A stretch of DNA of 21,027 nucleotides from contig DCTZ01000026.1 in NCBI GenBank assembly GCA_002329485.1, positions 1 through 21,027 of the forward strand, given 5' to 3'. Positions 1 through 7,250 of this stretch are shown in pieces. Made by a program: the position numbers and the translations under genes. The notes under the pieces are model-generated. The model had not been told where the DNA came from, ran no database searches, and saw nothing but the letters and a program-made list of their open reading frames with translations. The first letter of the stretch is position 1; every line of letters begins with the position of its first letter. Source of the DNA: Caryophanales bacterium UBA1427 (lineage in GTDB: Bacteria > Bacillota_I > Bacilli_A > ML615J-28 > CAG-313).

Positions 1-49
1 ACCCTAAAATTTCTTAACGAACCGAGATTATTATAGGAAGTATAATGTA

Positions 50-796
50 TTAACCGATACCGTAATAAGCGCTGCCCGATTGTTCCGGGATGAAAGAACC
101 GAATCCTCCGGTGGAGTTGCGTTTTAAGCCAAGGGTGACAAGAAAACGATAGCCGATACCGTTGAATCTGGAAGGCTTCTTGACCGTAATTCTTTCCGGC
201 TGTTGACTCGTTTTTTTGCATTGAAGAATTAGCAAACCGTCTTTTTGGTATTGGTAGAGGATATGGGCCAAATCCTTCTGGATATGTTCGCTTCGGACAA
301 CGATTTTGGTGATGCCGTTTTGTTTCAGGAAGTTGCTGGAAGGCATGTCTTGAGGGAAAACGACCCAGCGGTTGTCGAAAATGCCGCGTTTTTTGGTTTT
401 GGCTTTTAGTCTTCTGGAATCAAGCAGGAAAACCGGCGGCGCATCGCGGCTGATTTCCAAGTCTTTCAAAACCTTCGCCCCCGCAAACAACCAATTCTGC
501 AAATCTTCCACGTCGATTAAATTGTCGTAATCTTCGCCCCGTACCCCGTTATATAACGGAACCGGTCGATAACCGAGTTTGGCATAGGCAAGACCTTCTT
601 TTACGGAATCGCCACTCTCGGTATCAACGATAATCATCGTGTTTCTTTCGGCTTGATCGGTCCATCCGATGACAAAATCATCGAATTGCACAAAGGATTT
701 TTTCGGCCAGGTGGAAAACAAAACCGGTTTGGCCCATTGGGTCCATCTTGCGCCGTAGGGTGCCCAGGTTTCAAATGCTTCGATTCGTTTGTCCAT
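50..796 (-). CDS. Conserved hypothetical protein with Gly-rich GGFG C-terminal tail, partner of ATP-grasp ligase
   Basis: I do not recognise a named domain in this 248-residue soluble protein. It has no signal peptide or membrane segment. The middle (about residues 50-175) alternates hydrophobic strands and helices like a Rossmann-type alpha/beta fold, with segments reading FLLDSRRL and DNRWVVFPQD. The last 20 residues are glycine- and serine-rich, begin with GGFG, contain an EQS and end in GIG. The start is placed at the ATG at 794-796. An in-frame GTG at 803-805 exists, but it overlaps the AAGGAG ribosome site (805-810) that serves the ATG. The upstream ATP-grasp gene stops at 802, five bases before, so the two are translationally linked. 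The gene is last in a three-gene operon. The tail is a candidate substrate for the neighbouring ligase (inference). No terminator is visible in the 49 bases that follow. Confidence 0.85.
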   Translation of the reverse strand: MDKRIEAFETWAPYGARWTQWAKPVLFSTWPKKSFVQFDDFVIGWTDQAERNTMIIVDTESGDSVKEGLAYAKLGYRPVPLYNGVRGEDYDNLIDVEDLQNWLFAGAKVLKDLEISRDAPPVFLLDSRRLKAKTKKRGIFDNRWVVFPQDMPSSNFLKQNGITKIVVRSEHIQKDLAHILYQYQKDGLLILQCKKTSQQPERITVKKPSRFNGIGYRFLVTLGLKRNSTGGFGSFIPEQSGSAYYGIG

Positions 797-801
797 ATTA
801 A

Positions 802-2001
802 TCACTCCTTCAGAATTAAAATCGGAATATCTTTGGCATTGGCATCAATTCGCGGATAAGGACAGATGCGTCCGTAAAAACCGGCGCGTTTGCCGTTAAC
901 GGTAAAGACTCCGACGCATAGATGCATTTCGGTGTTTTCTTGGGTGGGTAGTGGAAGGCTATCAAACATTTCCTGAGCCACCCAATACTTGGGATTTCTT
1001 TTTACGGCTTTGAGGATTTTTTTGTATTCTTTTTCGGTAATGGCTTTTTTGATGGAGATGGCTTCGCCGACTCGGCCAAGCGCCGGTTTATAGATCCAAT
1101 TGCCCTTGATTCCCTTAGCCATCCTTGGGTCAACGGTTTTCGGAAGCAGTTTTTTCCAGGTGTCGGTTGGGACATTTAGTTTATCCCAGATCAAAGGAAG
1201 CCTTTTGGATTGGGTTGTGATAGTTATCGGATGATTGCAACTGGCAACCCCAGAGGTAAAATAATTTTGCCAGTAAGCTTTATGAGGTAAAGTAATCAGC
1301 CATTCCAACGGAAAAAACCTTAAGATGGCTGCGAGATTGATTCCGGGAGTAAGCAGGCTTGAAACTCCGGAGCCCGTCCAGGTTAGGTGGTCGGGTGCAA
1401 GGTAATGCGCGAAACGGTTGTTTTTCTTAAGCAAATCGCCGAAAAATTGCATTACCTGACGATCGTCTGAATAGGAAGTGGCATAAACCAAGCCGATATG
1501 ACCGTTTTCGGGGACTTTTTGTATAAAAGCTTTTAACAGTTCGTTTCCCAAATTGTGATGGGGTTGGACATTGGGTAGGTACTTGCAGGCGATTTCCGGC
1601 AGGATGCTCCCTTCTGCATACCCTCCCGGCACATCGCTGTTGACTTCCGATACCATCCACCCCGTGGTTGTGGGATGGAAGTCAAAACGCATTAAGCGGA
1701 TATTATCTTCCCGGGAATAGTTTTTGATTTTCAAAAGCGCTTTTTGGATTTTTCGGGGAAGTCCCAGCTTTTTGATTAAATCCGGTTTGGTTAGTACGGT
1801 TTCTTCAAGGTTCATGGTTTCCTCGGATAATTTTTCGGCCTGTTCATCCAGATAATCCGCGGTTTTTTGATCCATTACCAAAACATAATCGGAAACCGTA
1901 TTATGGTCGCCTACTTGGGGGTCCCATTTATAACCGTTGAAGATGACATCGCTTCGATACATGGGGTAGATTTCATCGGGTATTTTGACTAATTTAATCA
2001 T
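802..2001 (-). CDS. Glutathionylspermidine synthase-type ATP-grasp ligase
   Basis: This 399-aa protein matches the GSP_synth/YgiC class of ATP-grasp enzymes, which join a carboxylate to an amine using ATP. Visible signatures are R105-D107 and E119/N121 in an RFDF...EVNSDVPGG segment, the ATP-binding lysine K305 in YKPALGRVGE, Q343 in the VAQEMF hinge strand, and a terminal GVFTVNG...AGFYGR segment. There is no N-terminal amidase domain as in E. coli bifunctional Gsp, so it resembles the stand-alone YgiC/YjfC ligases. Its ATG (1999-2001) overlaps the TGA of the DUF350 gene in an ATGA junction, and a ribosome site AGAAGG lies about nine bases upstream. In the families I know, such ligases sit beside DUF350 and small tail proteins and are proposed to tag peptides or proteins; the real substrate is unknown. 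All expected core motifs are present. Confidence 0.88.
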   Translation of the reverse strand: MIKLVKIPDEIYPMYRSDVIFNGYKWDPQVGDHNTVSDYVLVMDQKTADYLDEQAEKLSEETMNLEETVLTKPDLIKKLGLPRKIQKALLKIKNYSREDNIRLMRFDFHPTTTGWMVSEVNSDVPGGYAEGSILPEIACKYLPNVQPHHNLGNELLKAFIQKVPENGHIGLVYATSYSDDRQVMQFFGDLLKKNNRFAHYLAPDHLTWTGSGVSSLLTPGINLAAILRFFPLEWLITLPHKAYWQNYFTSGVASCNHPITITTQSKRLPLIWDKLNVPTDTWKKLLPKTVDPRMAKGIKGNWIYKPALGRVGEAISIKKAITEKEYKKILKAVKRNPKYWVAQEMFDSLPLPTQENTEMHLCVGVFTVNGKRAGFYGRICPYPRIDANAKDIPILILKE

Positions 2002-2828
2002 TTAATAAAACCTTCTTGGATGAGAGAATATAAGGGATTCTCGGGAAAAGGCGGGAGAATGAACAAAACGGCGATTGCTATCAAGAGATAGATTACTCCA
2101 ATGAGGATACTGCTGCCGACGGTTGTGGTTTTGTTCTTTTGGAAATTTTGTTCCGCTATTACGGCTATTACCAATAGTGGCAGAATCGGCCAAGCCACCC
2201 AAAAATCGATGACGGTTTGGGAAAAAGAAACCCAGTCTCCACCGGATGCTCTTCCCAAAATCACTCCGCAGGAAAGAAAAAAACATCCCGCTCTGATTCC
2301 GGCACTTAAATCCCGGTCGACGGTGATTTTATCGATTATCCCGGTAAGTTTGTGAAATAGGATGTTTATTATGTGGAAGATAATCATTCCTATTCCGCCG
2401 GCAACCACAACGCACCACCATCCCGGTCCGTCGCCGATATTTGCCCCGGCATAAACCAAACCGGCAGCCAAATAGGCCCCAAAAAGGGCAGGAAGTGCCG
2501 CTTTGTTGTTAAGCTGGAAAATATCGTCTTTCCAGGATAAACCCAAGAAAAATGAAACCATAATCAAAGAAAGGTAAATCCAGGCGAATCCCAGGATAAT
2601 ATAAAATATTTGATAAGCCGGATCTATCACCACATCGAAAGATGCCAGCTGCGTGACCGTAATGATAAAAACAATTAAAGCCGAAAGCGGCATCAGAAAA
2701 AACGCTCGACGCGCAAATTTAACTCGGGATTGCGGCCAAACGGAAAACAACGGGAAAAACCATTGAACCAAAAAGAAGCCGCAAAGCACCAGGGATATTA
2801 TAAGGATTAATATTTCGGAACCTGACAT
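1998..2828 (-). CDS. DUF350-type polytopic membrane protein
   Basis: This 276-aa protein is mostly hydrophobic, with roughly seven or eight predicted membrane segments and short polar loops. Two sections look like tandem DUF350 units: one around NKAALPALFGAYLAAGLVYAG and one around DRDLSAGIRAGCFFLSCGVILG, the latter followed by GDWVSFSQTVIDF. DUF350 proteins (YjfL-like) are typically encoded beside glutathionylspermidine-synthase-type ATP-grasp ligases, as here. The start is the ATG at 2826-2828 behind AAGGGAGGT; an upstream in-frame GTG at 2850-2852 would need almost no leader. The gene is first in the operon and overlaps the ligase by ATGA. It probably supplies a membrane platform or channel for the ligated product, but that is inference. 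Confidence 0.8.
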   Translation of the reverse strand: MSGSEILILIISLVLCGFFLVQWFFPLFSVWPQSRVKFARRAFFLMPLSALIVFIITVTQLASFDVVIDPAYQIFYIILGFAWIYLSLIMVSFFLGLSWKDDIFQLNNKAALPALFGAYLAAGLVYAGANIGDGPGWWCVVVAGGIGMIIFHIINILFHKLTGIIDKITVDRDLSAGIRAGCFFLSCGVILGRASGGDWVSFSQTVIDFWVAWPILPLLVIAVIAEQNFQKNKTTTVGSSILIGVIYLLIAIAVLFILPPFPENPLYSLIQEGFIK

Positions 2829-2854
2829 ATTGACCTCCCTTTTCGCTATCACTA

Positions 2855-2863
2855 ATTATACCA
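2855..2863 (-). promoter_or_regulatory. Extended -10 promoter of the DUF350/ATP-grasp operon
   Basis: On the minus strand the sequence TGGTATAAT is a perfect extended -10 element. No good -35 is seen at 16-18 bp. Transcription would start near 2848, giving a leader of about 20 nt with the AAGGGAGGT ribosome site. Confidence 0.65.
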
Positions 2864-3023
2864 CAATCTTACTAAAAAGGGGGTCTATTGTTAACGGAAT
2901 AGGAAGAAATTTTATCTGGAAGTAATAAAAGAAGTGTCGGAAAAAAAGTGAAAACAAACTTCGCAGGTATAGAAAATATAGTTGGAATAAATGCCTCAAA
3001 AAATGAAAGTATAGTTACAAAAT

Positions 3024-3054
3024 TTGTTAAAAAATGCCTTTTTTTTGATATAAT
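3024..3054 (+). promoter_or_regulatory. Promoter of the 3090-5590 gene cluster
   Basis: A TGATATAAT extended -10 (TATAAT at 3049-3054) is preceded by TTGTTA at 3024-3029 with a 19-bp spacer. It sits 36 bp before the first ATG and is divergent from the minus-strand operon promoter at 2855-2863. The 160 bases between the two promoters hold no recognisable gene. Confidence 0.6.
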
Positions 3055-3089
3055 GTTGTTAAATAGAAACTACCAAAGGAGATAAAAGT

Positions 3090-3299
3090 ATGAGCAAATA
3101 TGATCCTTTATGGAAGTATATCCAGGAAAAGAACGAAGACAAATTGCTTTTAAGTTTTGCGGAAGTAAAAGAAGTATTGGGGTTTCCGATTGACCATTCT
3201 TTCTTAAACTACAAGAAAGAATTGCTTGCCTACGGTTATCAGGTGGGTAAAATTTCATTGAAAGAACAAACGGTTAAAATCGAAAGGGTCAAAAAGTAA
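3090..3299 (+). CDS. Small conserved protein (DUF7662-like)
   Basis: A 69-aa basic protein with the pattern KYDPLWKYI...LSFAEVKEVLGFPID...YKKELLAYGYQ. The LSF-x-E-x(2)-x-LGFP core resembles a small family I know as DUF7662-like, proposed to be a compact helical domain; the family name is from memory. No catalytic residues are apparent. An AAAGGAGAT ribosome site lies at 3075-3083. The TAA stop overlaps the next ATG by one base (TAATG), so it is co-translated with the HEAT-like protein. Function is unknown. Confidence 0.8.
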   Translation: MSKYDPLWKYIQEKNEDKLLLSFAEVKEVLGFPIDHSFLNYKKELLAYGYQVGKISLKEQTVKIERVKK

Positions 3300-3727
3300 T
3301 GGATATCCTCGAAGGCTTGAAAAATAAAGACGATAAAAAAGCTTATGAACTGTTTCGGGAAATGGTGGTTAAAAACGCCGAATCTCCCCTTTATTATCCC
3401 CTGTTCGATGATTTTGTCCGTTTAATCAATCATAACAGTTCTTATGTCCGAACCAGAGGTTTTTGTTTGGCCTGTGCGCTCAGCAGATGGGATATAGAGA
3501 ACAAAATCAAAACCAATTGGGATAAACTCAAAGTAATGTTGCATGACGAAAAGCCGATTGCGGTTAGGGTTTGCCTTGGTGCTCTTCACGAAGTGGTTTT
3601 GTTCAAACCGGAAATGACTGATTTGATAAAAGAAGAACTGGCAAAAATCGATTTATCCAAATACAAAGACACGATGTCGCCTTTGATCAAAAAGGATCTG
3701 GATGCTCTTTTGAAAGTAATGGATTGA
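3299..3727 (+). CDS. HEAT-like repeat protein ('SufBD'-annotated family)
   Basis: A 142-aa, mainly alpha-helical protein. It has paired amphipathic helices typical of HEAT/Armadillo folds, including SSYVRTRGFCLACALSRWD and KPIAVRVCLGALHEV. Homologues are common in Firmicutes and are often labelled 'SufBD protein', although there is no visible Fe-S assembly motif here, and I would not infer Suf function. It starts on the overlapped ATG at 3299 and ends in TGA at 3725-3727, one of the cases showing the standard code. The next gene, also alpha-helical repeat in type (AlkD-like), begins 18 bp later. The role is unknown; protein or nucleic acid scaffolding is a guess. Confidence 0.78.
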   Translation: MDILEGLKNKDDKKAYELFREMVVKNAESPLYYPLFDDFVRLINHNSSYVRTRGFCLACALSRWDIENKIKTNWDKLKVMLHDEKPIAVRVCLGALHEVVLFKPEMTDLIKEELAKIDLSKYKDTMSPLIKKDLDALLKVMD

Positions 3728-3745
3728 TCCGGAAAGGAATTAACG

Positions 3746-4456
3746 ATGATTTTAAACAAAGAAAAATGGTTAACGGAAGATAAGGAAGCTTTTTTGGTTT
3801 TTTTAAAGACCAAAGGCAATCCTCAAAAGGTCGCTTGGTCCAAAAATATCCTGCAAACCCCTTCGCCGGTATTGGCCATTCCCACCAAAGAAATGGTCGG
3901 CATTTGCAAAGAAATCATGAAAGGTAATTATAAATCGTTTTTGGATCTGCGGATATTCGATTATTACGAAACCATTGCCCTGTACGGCATGATTTTATCG
4001 CGGATGAAATCTTTGGAAGAATACCAAAATTATTTGGATGTGTATCTTGACCAAATGAACTGCTGGGCTCATGTGGATTTGTTGGGTTTTCCGAAGCGGA
4101 TGGAAAAAAGCAATTTTTATCTTGCTTTGTCGGATCAGTTTTACAATGACCCAAGAGTCATGGTCAGACGCTTGAGTCTAGCGATTTTGTTTTCTTATGT
4201 AAAAGAAAAAGCTTTCCTGCCGAAGATATTTGACCGGATTTTATCTTTTGCCAACGAAGATGAATATTATGTCATTATGATGGCGGGTTGGTTGTTAAGC
4301 GAATGTATAATCCTATATAAAGATGAGACGCTGGCTTTTATGGAAAGCAACCAAATCAACAAAAAAATCCAAAACAAAGCGATTCAAAAATGCCGGGAAA
4401 GCAATCGGTTGACCAAGGAAGAAAAAGATTTCCTTCTAAAGTATAAAGTAAAATAG
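3746..4456 (+). CDS. AlkD-like DNA alkylation repair protein
   Basis: A 236-aa HEAT-repeat protein of the DNA alkylation repair (AlkC/AlkD) superfamily, which in characterised members excises positively charged alkylated bases. Visible family landmarks are NCWAHVD, with W107 and D111 spaced as the catalytic Trp/Asp pair of Bacillus AlkD, then VMVRRLSLAILF (R141/R142 as the third key residue), DEYYVIMMAGWLLSE, and the C-terminal NKAIQKCRESNRLTKEEKDFL. The length matches the family. GGAAAGGA at 3731-3738 supports the ATG. It belongs to the same transcription unit as its neighbours. The family assignment is strong; the substrate cannot be read from sequence, as many homologues lack demonstrated glycosylase activity. 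Confidence 0.85.
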   Translation: MILNKEKWLTEDKEAFLVFLKTKGNPQKVAWSKNILQTPSPVLAIPTKEMVGICKEIMKGNYKSFLDLRIFDYYETIALYGMILSRMKSLEEYQNYLDVYLDQMNCWAHVDLLGFPKRMEKSNFYLALSDQFYNDPRVMVRRLSLAILFSYVKEKAFLPKIFDRILSFANEDEYYVIMMAGWLLSECIILYKDETLAFMESNQINKKIQNKAIQKCRESNRLTKEEKDFLLKYKVK

Positions 4457-4480
4457 TTTTTGATAAATCAGGTGATCAAA

Positions 4481-5590
4481 ATGAAAGTATTATCCATCAT
4501 CGATTCCTTTAAAGGGACTCTAACCTCCGTTGAACTCGGGAAAATTGCGACCGATATTTTTGCCCAAAAGGGGCTTGATGCCACATGGCTACCGATTTCC
4601 GACGGCGGGGACGGCTTTTTGGATGCAATCGAAAAAGTTGTCAGTACCGAAAGAATTGCATTAAAGGTTTCGGATCCATTGGGAAGAGAAATCGATACAT
4701 ATTATCTTTTGGATGAAGAAAAAAAGACCGCTTATATCGAAATGGCGAAATGCAGCGGCATTAACCTGTTGACAAAAGAAGAACTGAATCCCTTTTTGAC
4801 TTCCACCTATGGTTTCGGTCAGGCAATTCTTCATGCCATTGATAGCGGCATAAAATCCATTACCGTGGGAATCGGCGGAAGCGCCACCAATGACGGCGGG
4901 TCCGGCTTGCTGGAAGCTTTGGGTTGCAGATTTTTTGACCGAAATAAAAAGGAGTTATTCAACATGTGTGGGGGAAAACTTGATTTGGTTCAAACAATCG
5001 ACGCAACCGTTTTGTTTGAAACAATCAAAGAGGTTCGGTTTACCGTATTAAGCGATGTCACCAATCCGCTTTTAAAAGAAAAAGGCGCTTCTTTTGTTTA
5101 TGCCAAACAAAAAGGCGCCAAAGAAGAAGAACTACCGATTCTTGATGCGAAGATGGCAAATTATGCCCGTGTTTTGGAATCCTATTTAAAGAAGGATTTT
5201 TCCGGTCTTCCCGGTGCCGGAGCGGCGGGAGGAGTTGGTTTTGCTTTCCACAGTTTGCTTAATGCCAAATTTTTTTCCGGTATCGATTATATCCTGGAAT
5301 TAGTCGATTTCGCAAACCTAATCAGGGATGTCGATTTTATTGTCACCGGAGAAGGCAAAATCGATCATCAAAGTTTTGACGGTAAAGTAATAATGGGAAT
5401 TACCAAAAGATCAAGCAATAAAAAGATAATCCTGGTTTGTGCCATCAATGAGATTGATTTGGCTGATTTGAATAATCCCAATATTGTAAAAGTATATTCC
5501 GTTGTGGGAAATATTGCTTCCAAAGAAGAATCAATGCAACATCCAAGGGATTGTTTTGCAAAGCTTTGTGAAGAAATAAACTTTGATTAA
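4481..5590 (+). CDS. glxK: Glycerate kinase
   Basis: A 369-aa cytoplasmic enzyme of the GlxK/GarK family that phosphorylates D-glycerate with ATP, feeding it into lower glycolysis. Diagnostic motifs are the N-terminal DSFKGTL (residues 8-14), SDGGDG (40-45), GIGGSATNDGGSG (130-142), the glycine-rich PGAGAAGGVGFA and VTGEGKID-Q-S. The ATG at 4481 is chosen over the in-frame TTG at 4460: AGGTGAT lies just upstream of it and the family begins with MKVL/MKIV. An A7 run near 4718 is in frame, which matters for the frameshift pattern elsewhere in the window. It is the last gene of the plus-strand cluster. The bidirectional hairpin at 5695-5719 lies about 105 bp downstream. Confidence 0.95.
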   Translation: MKVLSIIDSFKGTLTSVELGKIATDIFAQKGLDATWLPISDGGDGFLDAIEKVVSTERIALKVSDPLGREIDTYYLLDEEKKTAYIEMAKCSGINLLTKEELNPFLTSTYGFGQAILHAIDSGIKSITVGIGGSATNDGGSGLLEALGCRFFDRNKKELFNMCGGKLDLVQTIDATVLFETIKEVRFTVLSDVTNPLLKEKGASFVYAKQKGAKEEELPILDAKMANYARVLESYLKKDFSGLPGAGAAGGVGFAFHSLLNAKFFSGIDYILELVDFANLIRDVDFIVTGEGKIDHQSFDGKVIMGITKRSSNKKIILVCAINEIDLADLNNPNIVKVYSVVGNIASKEESMQHPRDCFAKLCEEINFD

Positions 5591-5690
5591 TTATCTGAAG
5601 GAAGATTTTAATTTTATAGATATCTAAAGTGTGTAATGTTTCAATGGTTTAGTGTTTCTACAAAATTTCGATAAAGATATACTCGTTTAG

Positions 5691-5719
5691 ATAAAAAGGC
5701 GAAATCAATCTTCGCCTTT
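5691..5719 (-). terminator. Intrinsic terminator of the HigA-SecB operon, possibly bidirectional
   Basis: AAAGGCGAA (5695-5703) pairs perfectly with TTCGCCTTT (5711-5719) around a 7-nt loop. On the minus strand the stem is followed by a T-run. The stem includes the last codons and the TGA of the SecB-like gene. On the plus strand the following sequence is less T-rich, so it may also stop readthrough from glycerate kinase. Confidence 0.75.
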
Positions 5720-6157
5720 CGTTTCATTTGATTTGTTTTGAATATCGGATGTTTTTTGGTCATTAAGTAATTTATTCACATCAATAATTGGGATTTGAAT
5801 CGGACTTAATCCTGGTTGTGAGGTTATGATGGAAATTTGGCTTCTGATATAGGGAAACATTATGGCAACAGTATTAATTTTTAATAGCTGTTGTTTTTCT
5901 TTTTCGGTTAAGGATTGACTATCATTCAATTCGAAAAGGCCGTTGCATACGACAAAAAGGTCTAATTGATTTATTTCGTCTTGGATAGTAGTAGTGATGA
6001 TAACTGTAATCAAATGTTTGTTTTTATTGTCTCTTTTATAATCAATTTTGAAATTAATATTTAAGGGAAATTGGCCAACTTTTTCTTTTTTATACTTAAA
6101 ATGAATTTCTGAAAAGTAGATGTCTTTCATTTTAAGATTACTTGTTATTTCTTTCAT
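5705..6157 (-). CDS. secB: SecB-like chaperone of a toxin-antitoxin-chaperone module
   Basis: A 150-aa SecB-fold chaperone. The family signature is at residues 95-116, NTVAIMFPYIRSQIS...SQPG, followed by a hydrophobic IQIPIIDVNKLL, as in SecB. In Gram-positive relatives without a classical export SecB, such proteins are usually the chaperone of tripartite toxin-antitoxin-chaperone (TAC) systems: they bind a C-terminal extension of the antitoxin and protect it from proteolysis. The gene overlaps the HigA-like antitoxin by ATGA (6154-6157), exactly the TAC layout. The start is the ATG at 6155-6157 with AGGGGG upstream, not the TTG at 6173-6175. The acidic, polar C-terminal 20 residues look disordered. 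A general export role is possible but less likely. Confidence 0.85.
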   Translation of the reverse strand: MKEITSNLKMKDIYFSEIHFKYKKEKVGQFPLNINFKIDYKRDNKNKHLITVIITTTIQDEINQLDLFVVCNGLFELNDSQSLTEKEKQQLLKINTVAIMFPYIRSQISIITSQPGLSPIQIPIIDVNKLLNDQKTSDIQNKSNETKGED

Positions 6158-6564
6158 GATGCCCCCTGCTGACAAAATAGCGGTTCATTTTTTTCGTTCC
6201 AAGAAGTGGTACAAGTTATCCGATTGATTGGGGTTATGCTATTATTCGATTCATAAGATATGACCCAAACTTCTTTTATTTGATTCTTTTTTTCCATTTC
6301 CAATCTTTCGTTAACTTCATCATAAATTGATTGTAGATTAATCCAAAACCTAGCTTCAATGTCAAATACTTTTTCAAGTTTAAATGCATTTGGGATGGAA
6401 ATTGAACGTTTTCCGTTAATAATTTCATTAATGATAGTCTTATGAATACCGGTTTTTTCTGATAATTCCTTTTGAGTCATATTGGCATCCTCTAGATATT
6501 CTTTAAGAATTTCCCCAGGATGAACCGCATAATTAACTTTTTCCCAGCCTTTATTGTTACTCAT
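6154..6564 (-). CDS. higA: HigA-family antitoxin with C-terminal chaperone-addiction-like extension
   Basis: A 136-aa DNA-binding antitoxin. HPGEIL (15-20) and the helix-turn-helix at about 28-68 (MTQKELSEKTGIHKTIIN...GKRSIS) are classic HigA/VapI features. Residues 95-136 extend beyond the usual HigA length of about 95-100 and carry scattered aromatic and proline residues (W100, Y104, P112, W122, P128, F130). This fits the chaperone-addiction (ChAD) tail of TAC antitoxins, which SecB-like chaperones recognise; calling it ChAD is inference. The ATG is at 6562-6564 behind AGAGGAG. The protein presumably binds the perfect palindrome at 6955-6990 upstream of the toxin gene and represses the operon. 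Confidence 0.88.
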   Translation of the reverse strand: MSNNKGWEKVNYAVHPGEILKEYLEDANMTQKELSEKTGIHKTIINEIINGKRSISIPNAFKLEKVFDIEARFWINLQSIYDEVNERLEMEKKNQIKEVWVISYESNNSITPINRITCTTSWNEKNEPLFCQQGAS

Positions 6565-6607
6565 ATTAATCTCCTCTTTTTAAAACATATTATGTGAGTG
6601 CGCAGTT

Positions 6608-6961
6608 TTAGTATTCATGGTTTGTTACATCAATAATCATTATTTCGTCATGTTAATGTAATCATCTTCAATAGTGGTATTCAAGTATGTGAAAATTATG
6701 CGATATCCGCTATGTTCGTTTGTCCTTAATGATAATTGGTTTTTACGTTTTCCTTCAAGTTTTTCTAGATAATGTTTCCTTTTTTGGCGGCTTCATAAAA
6801 AAAACGAGGTTTTCAGCAGAAAATAATTTTACCATTAATTTTTGTAGATGCCTCGCCTCTTGTTCAGCCATTACTTTCTTCTGGTAATTTTGATCGGTGC
6901 ATATTCTTTCTATTTTCGAGTTAATGTATTCAACCTCATTGCCACATCCTCTATGATTCAT
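6608..6961 (-). pseudogene. higB: HigB-type toxin, frameshifted
   Basis: A RelE/ParE-superfamily HigB toxin. The open frame from 6961 gives EVEYINSKIERICTDQ...AENLVFFMKPPK and then stops early at 6755. The remainder continues in another frame as HYLEKLEGKRKNQLSLR...GYRIIF, which is the expected HigB core, and ends near 6640. A short third-frame tail IMIIDVTNHEY ends at 6608. Removing one A from the A6 run (minus strand; T6 at 6780-6785 on plus) joins the first two parts, and adding one base near 6643 joins the third. The start is also odd: the ATG at 6961 has no ribosome site, while an ATG at 6937-6939 preceded by AGAGGA is one base out of frame. The toxin is therefore probably inactive, unless these are sequencing errors or slippage sites. 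Confidence 0.75.
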
Positions 6962-6990
6962 AATAAAGTGAATTTACTTTATTATGAATC
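6955..6990. promoter_or_regulatory. Perfect 15-bp palindrome, probable HigA operator
   Basis: GATTCATAATAAAGT (6955-6969) is followed by a 6-nt centre and its exact reverse complement (6976-6990). It covers the -10 box, the likely transcription start and the first ATG of the toxin frame. The position is typical of a toxin-antitoxin operator; binding by the neighbouring HigA is inference. Confidence 0.6.
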
Positions 6991-7009
6991 GAAAACGTTT
7001 ATCTGTCAA
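6981..7009 (-). promoter_or_regulatory. Promoter of the higBA-secB operon
   Basis: On the minus strand a consensus TTGACA (7004-7009) and CATAAT (6981-6986) are separated by exactly 17 bp. The -10 hexamer lies inside the right arm of the palindrome at 6955-6990, as expected for autorepression by the antitoxin. Confidence 0.7.
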
Positions 7010-7075
7010 GTAAAATGAGAACAAACCGAATAAGCCATTTGCCATTTGTTTTTTTTCTAATTAATGTTAGTCCAA

Positions 7076-7250
7076 AAACCCTTGGGTTAATATTACCAGA
7101 AAAAACCCTACACTTTTCGAGTAAGTGCCTAGGGAATAAAATGGATTCTGCGAAATCTTTGGATATGAAAGGAGTGCCCCTACGGTAAAAAAGTTTTTAG
7201 CTACAAAAAAACACCTCGTAAGTATTTAAGTAGAAGCAGATTTCGCAGAA
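7076..7250. other. Hairpin-dense non-coding stretch between higB and dps
   Basis: The 6991-7343 interval has no convincing gene but several inverted repeats. AACCC/GGGTT lies at 7076-7087. A 10-bp hairpin with a 2-nt bulge lies at 7106-7134 (CCCTACACTT against AAGTG-cc-TAGGG). A perfect 13-bp pair at 7146-7158 and 7238-7250 encloses 79 nt. It could be a structured RNA, a miniature inverted-repeat element or a decayed insertion sequence. A frame from about 7171 to 7318 reads a short basic peptide starting KECPYGKKV, which faintly recalls the Cys region of some transposases. No promoter could be assigned confidently on either strand. Confidence 0.35.

Noticed and set aside
3299..3727. Fe-S cluster assembly (SufB/SufD) role suggested by the common family label
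   Set aside because: The sequence shows HEAT-like helices only and no Suf motifs or suf genes nearby.
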